Assembly (NCBI GenBank): GCA_965250225.1
Contig: CBDFNQ010000030.1
Location: forward strand, 53,730-117,729
Direction: 5' to 3'
Length of the DNA stretch: 64,000 nucleotides
Source: CBDEUK01 sp965250225
GTDB lineage: Bacteria > Pseudomonadota > Gammaproteobacteria > Eutrophobiales > Eutrophobiaceae
Below the pieces are notes generated by a model. The model did no database searches. It was not told the DNA's origin and was given only the letters and a program-made list of their open reading frames with translations. The position numbers and the translations under genes are program-made. Numbering within the stretch: the stretch's first letter is position 1; every line of letters starts with the position of its first letter. Below are positions 34,541-45,025 of the stretch, in pieces.

Positions 34541-36895
34541 ATGAGCAAACACTTTAAAAAAGTTGCTGTACTCGGCGCTGGTGTCATGGGTGCACAAATT
34601 GCCGCATTACTGGCAAACATGAATGTACCGGTGATCCTGTTTGAACTGGCCGCCAAGGAAAAGGATAAAAGTGCCTTGAGTAAACAGGCGATAAAAAAAT
34701 TAGGCAAATTAAAACCACCGCCCTTTGCAACAAGTGGTATCGATCGTTTTATCGAAGCCGCTAACTACGATGACGATCTACAAAAACTGGGAGAATGCGA
34801 TTTAATCATTGAGGCCATTGCTGAAAATATAGAATGGAAAAAAGATCTCTATGGAAAAATCAATGGCGTAATTAAAGAAGATGCAATACTTGCTACCAAT
34901 ACTTCTGGACTGAGTATTAATCTATTAGCGGAAATTCTACCGGAAAAATCACGAAAGAATTTTCTTGGTATCCATTTCTTTAATCCTCCACGTTATATGC
35001 ATCTGGTTGAACTTATTCCCTGTAAAAATACAAATAATGATGCGCTCATAGCATTAGAGCAGTTTCTTGTCACAACATTAGGCAAGGGTGTTGTGGTCGC
35101 AAAAGACACACCGAACTTTATTGCCAATCGCATCGGTGTATTTAATCTGATTGCTACCATTCATCGTGCCAAACAACTGAATATTCCATTTGAAGTAGTC
35201 GATCAGATCACAGGCAAGCCCATGGCACGTGCCAAATCAGGAACTTTTCGCACTATGGATGTGGTTGGCCTGGATGTGTTGTCACATGTCATCAAAACCA
35301 TGGAAGATAATCTGAATGACGACCCATGGTTTCAATACTATCCACTGCCAGATTTTATTAAACAATTGATCGGTGATGGAGCACTTGGACAAAAAGCAGG
35401 CAAGGGAATCTATATCAAAAAAGGCAAACAAGTATTCAGTCCAAAAGAAAATACCTATGTCGATGCCAATGAAAAAATGGATGACTCTTTGGCCGCTATT
35501 TTTAAGGAAAAAGATTGGGGTAAACGCTTTAAGGCCTTGCAAGACTCCTCCTCGGATCAAGCACAGTTTATCTATCTAACACTAATGGATTTGTTTCATT
35601 ATTGTTGTGTCCATCTTCAAGATGTTGCCTCTAACGCAGCTGATGTCGATCTTGCCATACGCTGGGGCTTTGGCTGGGAAGAAGGACCCTTTGAGATCAT
35701 GCAAGCCATTGGTTGGACATCATTGATTGAAACACTGGAACAGCATATCAAGGCAGGCAATGCCTTGAGTGATGCTGCTCTACCAGACTGGACAAAAGAA
35801 ATCAGCGAAGTACATAACCAAAACGGTTCATGGTCCCCGACAGAAAATAATTATCAACCGCTCAGGGACAATCCCGTTTATCAACGACAAGTTATCCGTG
35901 AAAATGTTGTCTCTTCTGATGCTGCATTGGGTACAACTATCTTTGATAATGACAGTGCCAGATTATGGCAGCATGATGATGACATCGCGATACTATCTTT
36001 CAAAACAAAGATGCATTCTATTAACGAAGGCGTGCTGGACAGTGTGATTGAAGCCTGTGAGCAGGCCAGTAATAATCATGCCGCATTGGTACTCTGGCAC
36101 CCTACTGCACCGTTTGCCGTGGGAGCCGACCTCAGTCAGGTTGGTGAACAATTAAAAGCCGGTAACATTGCTGCAGTCGAAAACATCGTAGCAAAGTTTC
36201 AACAAGCCAGTATGGCACTCAAACATTGCCGCATACCAACCGTCGCAGCAATACAGGGACTGGCTCTGGGTGGTGGCTGTGAATTTCAGATGCACTGTAA
36301 TGTTACCGTTGCCGCAATGGAATCCTACATCGGCCTGGTTGAAGCCGGTGTCGGTTTGTTACCTGCTGGCGGTGGTTTGAAAGAGCTGGCACTACGAGCT
36401 ATGCATCTTTCAAAAGGCAGTGATACCTTTCCCCATATTCAGGCCGCCTTTGAACTCACCGCAATGGCCAAGGTGTCTGCCAGTGGGCTTGATGCCAAAA
36501 ACCTCGGATTACTAGCACCTGTGGATGTCGTGGTCGCCAATCCACATGAAATATTGCACGTCGCTCTACATCAGGCCAGGGCGTTGGCAGAAAGTGCCAA
36601 CCAACCTCCTCGTAGTGATGAACTGGTCAAGGTCACTGGTAAAACCGGTAAGGCTACTTTAATGATGATAGCCACCAACATGCTCGAAGGGCATTTCATT
36701 TCACCACATGATTACAAGATCGCTGAAGGCATTGCCACAGTATTGTCCGGCGGTAATGTGGAAAGTGGTTCACTGGTAAGTCAGGACTGGTTGTTAAAAC
36801 TCGAACGTGAATTTTTTATCGAATTGATCAGCACGGAAAAAACCCAACAAAGAATTGTACATACCTTAACAACCGGCAAACCACTGCGTAACTAA
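34541..36895 (+). CDS. 3-hydroxyacyl-CoA dehydrogenase/enoyl-CoA hydratase fusion
   Basis: 784-aa multifunctional beta-oxidation enzyme. The dehydrogenase half is first (NAD loop AVLGAGVMGAQIAALLANMN at about residues 8-27; GIHFFNPPRYMHLVE with the catalytic His). The crotonase half follows from about 470 (FAVGADLSQVGE oxyanion loop; GLALGGGCEFQMHC with catalytic Glu). This order and length match the FadN type and are the reverse of E. coli FadB. The thiolase follows 16 bp downstream, so the two probably form a complex. Confidence 0.92.
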   Translation: MSKHFKKVAVLGAGVMGAQIAALLANMNVPVILFELAAKEKDKSALSKQAIKKLGKLKPPPFATSGIDRFIEAANYDDDLQKLGECDLIIEAIAENIEWKKDLYGKINGVIKEDAILATNTSGLSINLLAEILPEKSRKNFLGIHFFNPPRYMHLVELIPCKNTNNDALIALEQFLVTTLGKGVVVAKDTPNFIANRIGVFNLIATIHRAKQLNIPFEVVDQITGKPMARAKSGTFRTMDVVGLDVLSHVIKTMEDNLNDDPWFQYYPLPDFIKQLIGDGALGQKAGKGIYIKKGKQVFSPKENTYVDANEKMDDSLAAIFKEKDWGKRFKALQDSSSDQAQFIYLTLMDLFHYCCVHLQDVASNAADVDLAIRWGFGWEEGPFEIMQAIGWTSLIETLEQHIKAGNALSDAALPDWTKEISEVHNQNGSWSPTENNYQPLRDNPVYQRQVIRENVVSSDAALGTTIFDNDSARLWQHDDDIAILSFKTKMHSINEGVLDSVIEACEQASNNHAALVLWHPTAPFAVGADLSQVGEQLKAGNIAAVENIVAKFQQASMALKHCRIPTVAAIQGLALGGGCEFQMHCNVTVAAMESYIGLVEAGVGLLPAGGGLKELALRAMHLSKGSDTFPHIQAAFELTAMAKVSASGLDAKNLGLLAPVDVVVANPHEILHVALHQARALAESANQPPRSDELVKVTGKTGKATLMMIATNMLEGHFISPHDYKIAEGIATVLSGGNVESGSLVSQDWLLKLEREFFIELISTEKTQQRIVHTLTTGKPLRN

Positions 36896-36911
36896 ATCGA
36901 GGAATTAAATT

Positions 36912-38105
36912 GTGAGCCAGACATTACAAGATGCTTATATCGTAAAAACACTAAGAACGCCGGTGGCAAAATACAATGGCAAATTTAAATATACCCGCCC
37001 TGATGACCTCCTCTCTCATGTACTGAAGGGCGTGGTAGCCGATACACCGGAACTAAAAACACGAGTCGAAGATGTGATCATCGGCTGTGCGATGCCTGAG
37101 GCAGAACAAGGTATGAACGTCGCACGCATCGCGACCTTGCTAGCCGGTTTTCCAGATAATGTCCCAGCCATAACCATCAATCGTTTTTGTTCTTCCGGTT
37201 CACAAGCTGTTGCTATGGCTGCCGATCGCATACGTATCGGTGAGGCCGATGTCATGATTGCTGGTGGCACCGAGTCGATGACTATGATCCCGATGATGGG
37301 CAATAAAATCGCTATGAACCCCAGGGCCTTCACCGATGATAATATTGCGATTGCTTATGGCATGGGGATCACGGCCGAGAAAGTTGCCGAACGCTGGAAG
37401 GTCAGTCGGGAAGATCAGGACTTATTCGCGGTTGAATCACATCGTCGTGCCATCGCTGCTACCGAGGCTGGGTATTTTAGCGATGAGATCCTCGATTATG
37501 AAGTTGATTTATCATTTCAATCACCGAGCAAACTAGAAACCACACAACAGAGCTACGTCGTCAGTCAGGATGAAGGCATGCGTCCGGGTTCCACGCCGGA
37601 GGTATTGGCCCGATTAAGAACGATCTTCAAGGCTGACGGTAGCGTGACCGCAGCGAACTCATCACAGATGTCCGATGGTGCTGGTGCAATGTTACTGGTT
37701 AGTGAAAAAATTCTCAAGGAATTTAATCTGGAACCCATCGGCCGCTTTATGACATCAGCAGTCGTCGGTGTAGAACCTGAAGTTATGGGAATTGGTCCAA
37801 AAGAGGCAATTCCTATGTGTTTAAAACGTGCAGGATTAAAACAGGATCAGTTAGATTGGATAGAATTAAACGAGGCCTTTGCCACCCAGGCTCTGGCAGT
37901 GTGCAATGAACTGGATCTCGATAGAGATAAGGTCAATCCTAATGGTGGCGCTATTGCTTTGGGTCATCCATTGGGCGCAACCGGTGCGATACGAACTGCG
38001 ACAGTCATGCATGGTCTTAAACGCACTGGAGGAAAATACGGCATGGTAACAATGTGTATTGGAACAGGTATGGGCTTTGCCATGATCTGCGAATCATTTC
38101 AATAA
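36912..38105 (+). CDS. acetyl-CoA acyltransferase (thiolase)
   Basis: Cleaves 3-ketoacyl-CoA to acetyl-CoA and shortened acyl-CoA. 397 aa with the catalytic Cys in INRFCSSGSQAVAM (about residue 90), the NEAFA motif, the His in GGAIALGHPLGATGAI and the second Cys in TMCIGTGMGFA. The start codon is GTG with GAGG about ten bases upstream. It pairs with the preceding FadN-type protein as in other beta-oxidation operons. Confidence 0.94.
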   Translation: MSQTLQDAYIVKTLRTPVAKYNGKFKYTRPDDLLSHVLKGVVADTPELKTRVEDVIIGCAMPEAEQGMNVARIATLLAGFPDNVPAITINRFCSSGSQAVAMAADRIRIGEADVMIAGGTESMTMIPMMGNKIAMNPRAFTDDNIAIAYGMGITAEKVAERWKVSREDQDLFAVESHRRAIAATEAGYFSDEILDYEVDLSFQSPSKLETTQQSYVVSQDEGMRPGSTPEVLARLRTIFKADGSVTAANSSQMSDGAGAMLLVSEKILKEFNLEPIGRFMTSAVVGVEPEVMGIGPKEAIPMCLKRAGLKQDQLDWIELNEAFATQALAVCNELDLDRDKVNPNGGAIALGHPLGATGAIRTATVMHGLKRTGGKYGMVTMCIGTGMGFAMICESFQ

Positions 38106-38117
38106 AATACATTGATC

Positions 38118-39929
38118 ATGTCTATCTGCTCTTACTTCAGAGATGTCCTGAACTGGTTCAAAAAGATAATCAAACGATTGTTTGGTAGTACGACTGATGA
38201 TGTCGATAAAGTAATTCCTCCATCAAGGTCTCCCTGGCTCAATGAATACGAAGAAGGGGTACCTGAAATAATAAGTTTCGATCATTACCAATCACTTAAT
38301 GAAATATTCAACAACTCTTGCCAGGAATTCGCCGATCAAACTGCTTATTCAAATATGGGAGCCAAACTCAGTTACGCAGAAGTAGATCAGCTCAGTAAAC
38401 AATTTGCTTCCTGGTTACAAAATGAATTACAGGTAAAAAAAGGCGACCGAGTTGCCTTAATGATGCCTAATATTTTGCAGTATCCCATTGCCGTGTTTGG
38501 CACACTTCGCGCTGGTGGTATTGTGGTCAATGTAAATCCCATGTACAGCCCTCGTGAACTTGAGCATCAGCTTGATGACTCTGGTGCTCGAGTAATTGTT
38601 ATCCTGGAAAATTTCGCTCACACACTTGAAAAGATCATTGACAAAGTAACGTTGGATCAAATTGTTATCACCTCTGTTGGAGATCTATTCCCTTTTCCAA
38701 AATCAAAAGTTGTCAACTTTATGGTCAGTAAAGTAAAACATATGGTGCCGAAATGGAATCTGGATAAACACATTCGCTTCAATAAAGTATTGTCAAAAGG
38801 CAAACAGCTGGATTTTACTCCAGTTGAGATACAACACGAAGATAATGCTTTTTTGCAATACACAGGTGGTACTACTGGCGTCTCAAAAGGTGTGATGCTC
38901 AGTCATAAAAACATGGTGGCCAATACATTGCAATGTTCTATATGGGCAAGACCATCGATGCAATATGACGAAACAGGCATGATGATCACCGCCTTGCCTC
39001 TGTATCATATCTTTGCATTGACCGCCGCTTTTTTTATGCCGATGAAACATGGTGAAGAAGTTATGTTGATAACTAACCCGAGAGATTTCCGAGGCTTTAT
39101 CAACATGATCAAAAAAGTAAAATTTTCATCCATCATTGGAGTCAATACATTGTTTAATGCTATGTTAAACACCGAAGGCTTTGATGAAGTTGATTTCAGC
39201 AACTTCAAATGGACCATTGGTGCCGGCATGGCCGTTACACGTGATGTCGCTCAACGCTGGAAAGAAGTTACCGGTTGTCACATTACCCAGGGATACGGGC
39301 TTACAGAAACCAGTCCAGTTGCAACGGTCAATCCGTTAAATGTAAAGGAATTCAATGGTTCGATTGGTGTGCCTGTCTCCAGTACAGAAGTCGCTATTAT
39401 GGATGAATCAGGCAACAAGCTTCCTGTCGATGAAATTGGTGAAGTTTGCATCCGTGGTCCACAAGTCATGGAAGGCTATTGGCAAAGGCCAGAAGAAACT
39501 GAAAAAGTATTTTTTGATGGTGGCTGGTTCAGAAGTGGCGATATGGGTCGTATGAACGAAAAAGGTTTTGTTTATTTAGCTGATAGAAAAAAAGATATGA
39601 TCCTGGTCTCTGGCTTTAATGTTTATCCGAATGAAATAGAAGATGTACTGACCTTACATCCTGATATTGTAGAAGCAGCGGCCGTTGGTGTTCCACATGA
39701 AGACAAAGGAGAAGTCGTCAAAGCCTATATCGTAACAACATCAAAAATACTGACGAAAGAAGAGATCATTAACCATTGCCGTGAAAATCTCACCGGTTAC
39801 AAAATCCCGAAATATATTGAATTCAAGGATGAACTTCCAAAGACCAACGTTGGCAAAGTCTTGCGCAGGGCATTGAAAGAAGAAGTAAAAACAACTGCTG
39901 AAGATAAGGCTAACCATCATTCAGAATAA
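38118..39929 (+). CDS. fadD: long-chain fatty acid-CoA ligase
   Basis: Activates fatty acids with ATP and CoA at the inner membrane. The AMP-binding signature YTGGTTGVSKGVMLSHKN is near residue 254; GYGLTETSPV and the C-terminal DRKKDMILVSGFNVYPNEIE and TNVGKVLRRAL (catalytic Lys) are all present. The ATG at 38118 is preferred to a TTG two codons upstream. Compared with E. coli FadD it has about 40 extra N-terminal residues including a hydrophobic/basic stretch. Last gene of the fad operon. Confidence 0.93.
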   Translation: MSICSYFRDVLNWFKKIIKRLFGSTTDDVDKVIPPSRSPWLNEYEEGVPEIISFDHYQSLNEIFNNSCQEFADQTAYSNMGAKLSYAEVDQLSKQFASWLQNELQVKKGDRVALMMPNILQYPIAVFGTLRAGGIVVNVNPMYSPRELEHQLDDSGARVIVILENFAHTLEKIIDKVTLDQIVITSVGDLFPFPKSKVVNFMVSKVKHMVPKWNLDKHIRFNKVLSKGKQLDFTPVEIQHEDNAFLQYTGGTTGVSKGVMLSHKNMVANTLQCSIWARPSMQYDETGMMITALPLYHIFALTAAFFMPMKHGEEVMLITNPRDFRGFINMIKKVKFSSIIGVNTLFNAMLNTEGFDEVDFSNFKWTIGAGMAVTRDVAQRWKEVTGCHITQGYGLTETSPVATVNPLNVKEFNGSIGVPVSSTEVAIMDESGNKLPVDEIGEVCIRGPQVMEGYWQRPEETEKVFFDGGWFRSGDMGRMNEKGFVYLADRKKDMILVSGFNVYPNEIEDVLTLHPDIVEAAAVGVPHEDKGEVVKAYIVTTSKILTKEEIINHCRENLTGYKIPKYIEFKDELPKTNVGKVLRRALKEEVKTTAEDKANHHSE

Positions 39930-39957
39930 TCTGGCAATAGAATAGGAGTTCTAAAAG

Positions 39958-40224
39958 GGGCAGAGTCTGAAAGATCCCTACGAATTTCATGATCCGCTGC
40001 TTCTATCGCCTTGGGAACACGTTATTTATGATTCTCAGGACAGGGCCTACTATCAATTAATGCCTGTTTTCCATGTGCATCATAAGCTCATTTCCATTTA
40101 TAAAATGTTTCTCTACATGTTCCAAAATGACGACAAGTCTTCGATATATTTCCGATCACTTTAGCGTAAGTTATAATTTTTAATTTTCTAGCAATATCTT
40201 GTTGTGCTCTTTGATTCTTCGTTC
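39958..40224 (-). pseudogene. remnant of an IS481-like transposase, N-terminal part
   Basis: One minus-strand frame reads RTKNQRAQQDIARKLKIITY then AKVIGNISKTCRHFGTCRET then FYKWK, stop (TGA), AYDAHGKQALIDSRPCPENHK, stop (TAA), RVPKAIEAADHEIRRD. This follows the HTH region of IS481/integrase-type transposases (AKxLGNxSxACRxFGISRxTFYxW...SRPCPENP...RxP). The DDE domain is absent, so it is a short old fragment left between fadD and the MocR gene. Confidence 0.7.
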
Positions 40225-40291
40225 TCGACTCCCAAATAGGTAAACAACAGTAAAACTGTCTACCTAAGTCAAGATTTTCTTATCGAGACTT

Positions 40292-41767
40292 CTATAGATT
40301 ATTAATTACGTCTGCAAAAAGATCTATTCCTTTGTTAATTTTAATTTCATCGAGTGCTCCATACCCTAGTGGTATAGTTTGATCTACATCGACGAGATGG
40401 GCGTATTCACCCACAATACTATCTTTTAAGGATAAAATACCAACGCTATGCGAGCGCATTATATTTTGTAATTCATGGGCCTGTGGAAAAGAGTTTGGAA
40501 GATACCAAGCAATATGTGAACCTCCTTCAGTCCCAGTAATTTCAATTTTTCCGAAATGCTTCTGCAGACAACTTATTAAACTGTTACGACGATTCAAATA
40601 GGTTTGACGAATATATTTAAGATGAGTACTAAAACTTCCTTGTTTAATAAAATCAGCAAGAATAGCTTGTTCCATCCAGCTTGTTCCATTATCTAATAAT
40701 GATTTAATAGCCCTAGTAGGTTCTATTAACTGTTCTGGCACAACTAAATATCCAAGTCGCAAACCGGCTCCCATAGTTATTGAAAATGAACCCATATAGA
40801 CAACTCTTTCACTACTATCTAATGCATATAAAGTAGGTAAATGAGATCCCTCATATCTAAATTCCCCATCATAATCATGTTCTACGATAAAATTATTATA
40901 TCGTGATGCCCAGTCAACAAGATCTAGACGTCTTTGTCGAGATAAGGTGGTTCCCAGAGCATACTGATGTGAGGGAGTAACATATATAAATTTTAAATTT
41001 CTCTTCGGAAAACATTCTATATCAATTCCCTGTTTGTCCACTGGTATGGCTGTTAGTTTTGCACCATATTTTTCAAATACATAACGTGCCCCCCGGTAAC
41101 ATGGTGCTTCGACAACAACCTCTGATTCAGATTGTATAAATAAATGAGATAATATATTAAGCCCCTGTTGACAACCACATGTAATGATTACTTGTTCAGT
41201 TGTAATTGATATTCCCCGAGATGACCTAAGATAGTCTGCAATGACTTCACGTAACTCGAATAACCCAGCAGGATCTCCATAATCGGAGATTGAACGAGCA
41301 ACAGATGACATACGCAGATTAGCTAGGCGACTCCAGCTTTTAACTGGAAATAATTTTGGATCGGTACGTCCTAATCTAAAGTCATATTCCAGTTTTGTTC
41401 GCTCGGGATTGTATAAACCAGATACTTGATTTTTAAAATGTAAACCATTATAACTGGCTTTATGAACACTGGTTTTTAATTTAATTTGTTTATAGTGATC
41501 AAATTTAAAAATATTTTCTGGAATATTTTTTGATACAAAAGTACCAGTAGCCAACTTTGTTACTAAATATCCTTCACTGATTAGATGATCATACGCAATT
41601 AGTACCGTATTTCTGGAAATTTCGAGTTGTTCGCATAGTTCACGAGTGGAAGGTAATTTTTTTCCTGGACATAGATATCCATTAATTATTAATACCTGGA
41701 TTTGATCTATGAGCTGTCTCTGTAATGAAGCTTTATTTCCTGTTTCAATAGTCAGTGGTAGTCGCAT
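40292..41767 (-). CDS. MocR/PdxR-type GntR regulator with aminotransferase-like domain
   Basis: 491 aa. GntR winged helix at residues 1-75 (GYLCPGKKLPSTRELCEQLE ISRNTVL), then a fold type I aminotransferase-like domain (DPAGLFELREVIADYLRSSR; ITCGCQQGLNI; YVTPSHQYALGTT; EHDYDGEFRY). The PLP-binding lysine, normally in a TFSK segment, is replaced by Ile at residue 330 (GSFSITMGAGLRLGY; codon ATA at 40780). PLP therefore cannot form the usual internal aldimine. It is the last gene of a probable operon with the histidine kinase and the TorT-like protein (19-bp gap). The target is unknown. Confidence 0.87.
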   Translation of the reverse strand: MRLPLTIETGNKASLQRQLIDQIQVLIINGYLCPGKKLPSTRELCEQLEISRNTVLIAYDHLISEGYLVTKLATGTFVSKNIPENIFKFDHYKQIKLKTSVHKASYNGLHFKNQVSGLYNPERTKLEYDFRLGRTDPKLFPVKSWSRLANLRMSSVARSISDYGDPAGLFELREVIADYLRSSRGISITTEQVIITCGCQQGLNILSHLFIQSESEVVVEAPCYRGARYVFEKYGAKLTAIPVDKQGIDIECFPKRNLKFIYVTPSHQYALGTTLSRQRRLDLVDWASRYNNFIVEHDYDGEFRYEGSHLPTLYALDSSERVVYMGSFSITMGAGLRLGYLVVPEQLIEPTRAIKSLLDNGTSWMEQAILADFIKQGSFSTHLKYIRQTYLNRRNSLISCLQKHFGKIEITGTEGGSHIAWYLPNSFPQAHELQNIMRSHSVGILSLKDSIVGEYAHLVDVDQTIPLGYGALDEIKINKGIDLFADVINNL

Positions 41768-41786
41768 TTTTAGCTAAACTTACAAA

Positions 41787-42992
41787 CTATTTTGGAATAA
41801 TTGGGTTCAAAGTTACTGCAGGCTCGAGCACATATTTTTGTTGATAATTTCTTTCGCCAAATATTTTTTCATACGGCCAATCTGAAATATTATCTTGAGT
41901 TATCATTTGTAGTCGTGGACTTGCACGAAAAGGTAAATTTGTAGTTGTGTCTCCTGTTTTCTCACCATTAATAATACGAACCACCATATCCATCGATATC
42001 ATTCCTTGCATCATCATGTGATCAGTAGCAGAAGCAAGAATTTTTTTATTCTGGATGAGATCATAGACTTCTGGTATCAAGTAAGTTGATATGATCCTGA
42101 GATTAGGATGGTTAGCTCTATATTTATTAAGTGCGGCTTCTTCACCATCAGGGCCTTTCGATAACATAGCGTTTGCCGCCAAGGCATTACCTATAAAATA
42201 ATCAAAATCTTTATATTTTTTTAAAAAATAATTAACCAAGTGTCGCTGTGTTTTATCACCCGTGTCTCCCCAGACAACATGGGCTATTTCTACATTGTTA
42301 CCTCCTTCAATATTTTGAAGCCCCTCTAGAAACCCATTGTAGCTATCTGGTGCCCACCCAGTTCCTTTGGGTCCTGGGAATACAGCAATTCTAACTTTTT
42401 CTCCTTTCGTTAATTTGAGTAAGTATTCTGCTACAAAATATCCAACGTCTTGATATGACACTAAAGATTTTGAACTTATATCTTCTGTATAAGCATCCGT
42501 AATAACAGCAACTATTGGAATATTTATATTCTTTAGTTTTTTAAAAATATTGTTTAATTTTGATTTGTTAAATTGAACAGGACCAATAATTAAACCATGG
42601 TAGTATCCTTCTTTAGCTTTTTCATATACTTCTTCTAATTGAAGCGCTTGTTTCCCAAGATTTCTGTATCCTCCTGCCATATGAAGTTCTATACCAATCC
42701 CTAATCTTTCTGCTTCCTTTTGTATTCCATAATAAACTGCTATCCAATATGGATCTTTTAAATGGGGAAATAGAACCGCAATCCTCGTCCCTTCTATTGC
42801 ATTTTCAGGATACATCCAATCTTCTAATATAGGCCCAATAAGACTCTCAGATGGAAGTCCCGGCACCTTACCCTCTGTATCATAGTAGCCATAATAAGCA
42901 TTGATTAGAAAGGGTTCAGTTTTCCCTGCACCCGGAATAAAGAAAAGTGGAAATAACATTAAACAAATGATTTTATATTTCATTATTTTCAA
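41787..42992 (-). CDS. TorT-like periplasmic binding protein
   Basis: 401 aa with signal peptide (MKYKIICLMLFPLFFIPGAG). Type 1 periplasmic binding fold related to TorT, the TMAO-sensing partner of TorS: LFPHLKDPYWIAVYYGIQKEAERLG, HMAGGYRNLGKQALQLE and GPKGTGWAPDSYNGFLEGL follow TorT closely. The ligand is unknown; TMAO or another small amine is an analogy. The gene lies 25 bp after a histidine kinase gene, as torT does beside torS in other bacteria, so it probably presents ligand to that kinase. Confidence 0.8.
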   Translation of the reverse strand: MKIMKYKIICLMLFPLFFIPGAGKTEPFLINAYYGYYDTEGKVPGLPSESLIGPILEDWMYPENAIEGTRIAVLFPHLKDPYWIAVYYGIQKEAERLGIGIELHMAGGYRNLGKQALQLEEVYEKAKEGYYHGLIIGPVQFNKSKLNNIFKKLKNINIPIVAVITDAYTEDISSKSLVSYQDVGYFVAEYLLKLTKGEKVRIAVFPGPKGTGWAPDSYNGFLEGLQNIEGGNNVEIAHVVWGDTGDKTQRHLVNYFLKKYKDFDYFIGNALAANAMLSKGPDGEEAALNKYRANHPNLRIISTYLIPEVYDLIQNKKILASATDHMMMQGMISMDMVVRIINGEKTGDTTTNLPFRASPRLQMITQDNISDWPYEKIFGERNYQQKYVLEPAVTLNPIIPK

Positions 42993-43017
42993 TTACTTCT
43001 TCTATAAAAATACAAAA

Positions 43018-44682
43018 TTATCCACCAGGATCATCTTCTAATAGATTTAATTTCAGGTTCACAGGCACTTGAATAATAAAATTTGTGCCTTCCCCTGGTG
43101 AGCTTTCACATACGATTTTGCCGTGTAGTTTTCTGACAACAATGTTATACGCAATATGTCCGCCAAGGCCGCTTCCACCCATGCCTCGCTTCGTAGTATA
43201 GAAAGGGTCGAAAATTTTTCTCTGTTCTTCTTCAGTCATCCCTCTACCATCATCTTGGTAATGGATTGTAAGAACATCATCTGTAGTACTAATATCTATA
43301 CAAATACAGCCCTGTTGAATGTTTTCAAAACCATGCTTAAGAGAATTCATAATAAGGTTAGAAAAAAGTTGATAATATGCGCCCGGATAACTTGTAATAT
43401 TAATATCGTCCCCATCAACAACTTTTATTTTATGTTGCCCATGTTTCAGGTTTGGGCTAATTGCAGAGATCACATGATTAACATACGTTCTTAAATCAAA
43501 ATTTCGTAAATCATCAAAAGACTGATCAACAGCAACTTGCTTGAAGCTCTTAACAAGCTTTGCAGCTTGCTGCAAATTTGCATAAGCTATATTGACTCCA
43601 TCCTTGCAAATCGCAAAAAACTTATCAAGTTGTATCCGACTTAATTGATCATTATTTAAATCTTTTTCTACTTCATTTAATTGTTGTTCCAAATGAGAGA
43701 GAGCGGTAACACCAACTCCTATTGGAGTATTAATCTCATGGGCAACGCCAGCCACTAATCCTCCCAAAGCAGCCATTTTTTCAGACTCGACGAGTTCATC
43801 TCGAGTCTTTTCTAACGTATCCAGAGACACCATTAGCTGGTTGTTTGCCTGTGTAAGAGACTGCGTACGCTCTTCAACTTTTTGTTCCAGTTCCTGATTA
43901 AGTTTGACAATTTTTCCCTTGGCAATATCACGCGCACGTATTGATTCAGACCAGTTTTTTATCATGGTATTGAAAGCATCTTCCAAAGCTTTTAGTTCAG
44001 TGGATTCTGCATATTTCATGTTGAATCGGAATTGTTTAATATTATCCACATCCCAATTTTTGATAGCCGTCTCAAGCTTTTTCAGAGGCTGAGTCACCAT
44101 TGGTCGACTCAACAACAATACGATCCCCCATAACGCCAGCGTCTTGATAATCGCATTGATAATAATGAATACATATCCGTGTTGAACTCTGGCAAAAACA
44201 AACGAACGACTGGAATATAAGGTTAGAGAACCAACATTGTAGGTATTCTCATCCGTAAGATTCAGAGGGGCTTCTTCCCAAAACAGTCCGGAAAATAGAG
44301 AAGAATCTCTAAGTATTTCTTCAACTCCTTCACTGTGATAGACGTGTTCACCATTCGCGTTGATAAACTCTCCGATGGCGCTAACTAACTGACCCTCATC
44401 ATCTACAACTTTGGCACCAATGATTTGTGGTACTTTCACCATTGCTTCCATCGAAGCTTTGAGTCCTAGATCTTCCTGGTTCCAGATAGCAATAGCCAAT
44501 CCTGGCTCAAAACTACCATGAAATACATGTAAATCTGTATTAATATCATTTTTAGTAAAGGTATATTCTGCAATCATGTGCATCAATGTAACTGTAAAAG
44601 TTATAATGATGTAAAAATAAAAAACACGGGTTAGCAGTTTTGCAGCAATTGTGTTGCTAAGTTTGCCTTTTGTTGCAGTCAT
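43018..44682 (-). CDS. membrane sensor histidine kinase
   Basis: 554 aa. First membrane segment at about residues 17-38, a ~135-residue periplasmic domain, a second segment near 170-190, a HAMP-like linker and coiled coil, then HisKA (GGLVAGVAHEINTPIGVG with the phospho-accepting His) and HATPase (NSLKHGF, DDGRGM, GSGLGGHIAY). No receiver domain. The neighbouring TorT-like protein is probably its periplasmic input. The unlinked-looking double-receiver gene 343 bp upstream on the same strand is the probable output. Confidence 0.92.
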   Translation of the reverse strand: MTATKGKLSNTIAAKLLTRVFYFYIIITFTVTLMHMIAEYTFTKNDINTDLHVFHGSFEPGLAIAIWNQEDLGLKASMEAMVKVPQIIGAKVVDDEGQLVSAIGEFINANGEHVYHSEGVEEILRDSSLFSGLFWEEAPLNLTDENTYNVGSLTLYSSRSFVFARVQHGYVFIIINAIIKTLALWGIVLLLSRPMVTQPLKKLETAIKNWDVDNIKQFRFNMKYAESTELKALEDAFNTMIKNWSESIRARDIAKGKIVKLNQELEQKVEERTQSLTQANNQLMVSLDTLEKTRDELVESEKMAALGGLVAGVAHEINTPIGVGVTALSHLEQQLNEVEKDLNNDQLSRIQLDKFFAICKDGVNIAYANLQQAAKLVKSFKQVAVDQSFDDLRNFDLRTYVNHVISAISPNLKHGQHKIKVVDGDDINITSYPGAYYQLFSNLIMNSLKHGFENIQQGCICIDISTTDDVLTIHYQDDGRGMTEEEQRKIFDPFYTTKRGMGGSGLGGHIAYNIVVRKLHGKIVCESSPGEGTNFIIQVPVNLKLNLLEDDPGG

Positions 44683-45025
44683 AAGCTTTCTTGAACCTCG
44701 ACGCCATACTTCGGCTATATATGAAAGATTACTTTATATTTACGGAAGATATCGTTTCTCCGACATGTACCTTTTAACACTTGGCGCATACATATCAGTT
44801 TTCTTGATTAACTGCACCTTTAAAAATAAATAATATCAATTAATGCAATTTGGAATTTACAGAATCTATTGTAAATCATTAGTTAATGGATTAAACCTCA
44901 CGATTTCATTATGACATTTGAAGTATTCGTTTACCGGTTTCACACACTGATAGGAGTTCGTTAAATATATTGCCTTGATGTATGCCCTGTAAGCAGGGTT
45001 CTTTTAACTAGTTAAGACGTTTCAT

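Noticed and set aside
44983..44998. CCCTG/CAGGG hairpin as terminator of the double-receiver gene
   Set aside because: The stem is only 5 bp and the T-tract lies on the plus-strand side, which is the wrong direction for that gene.
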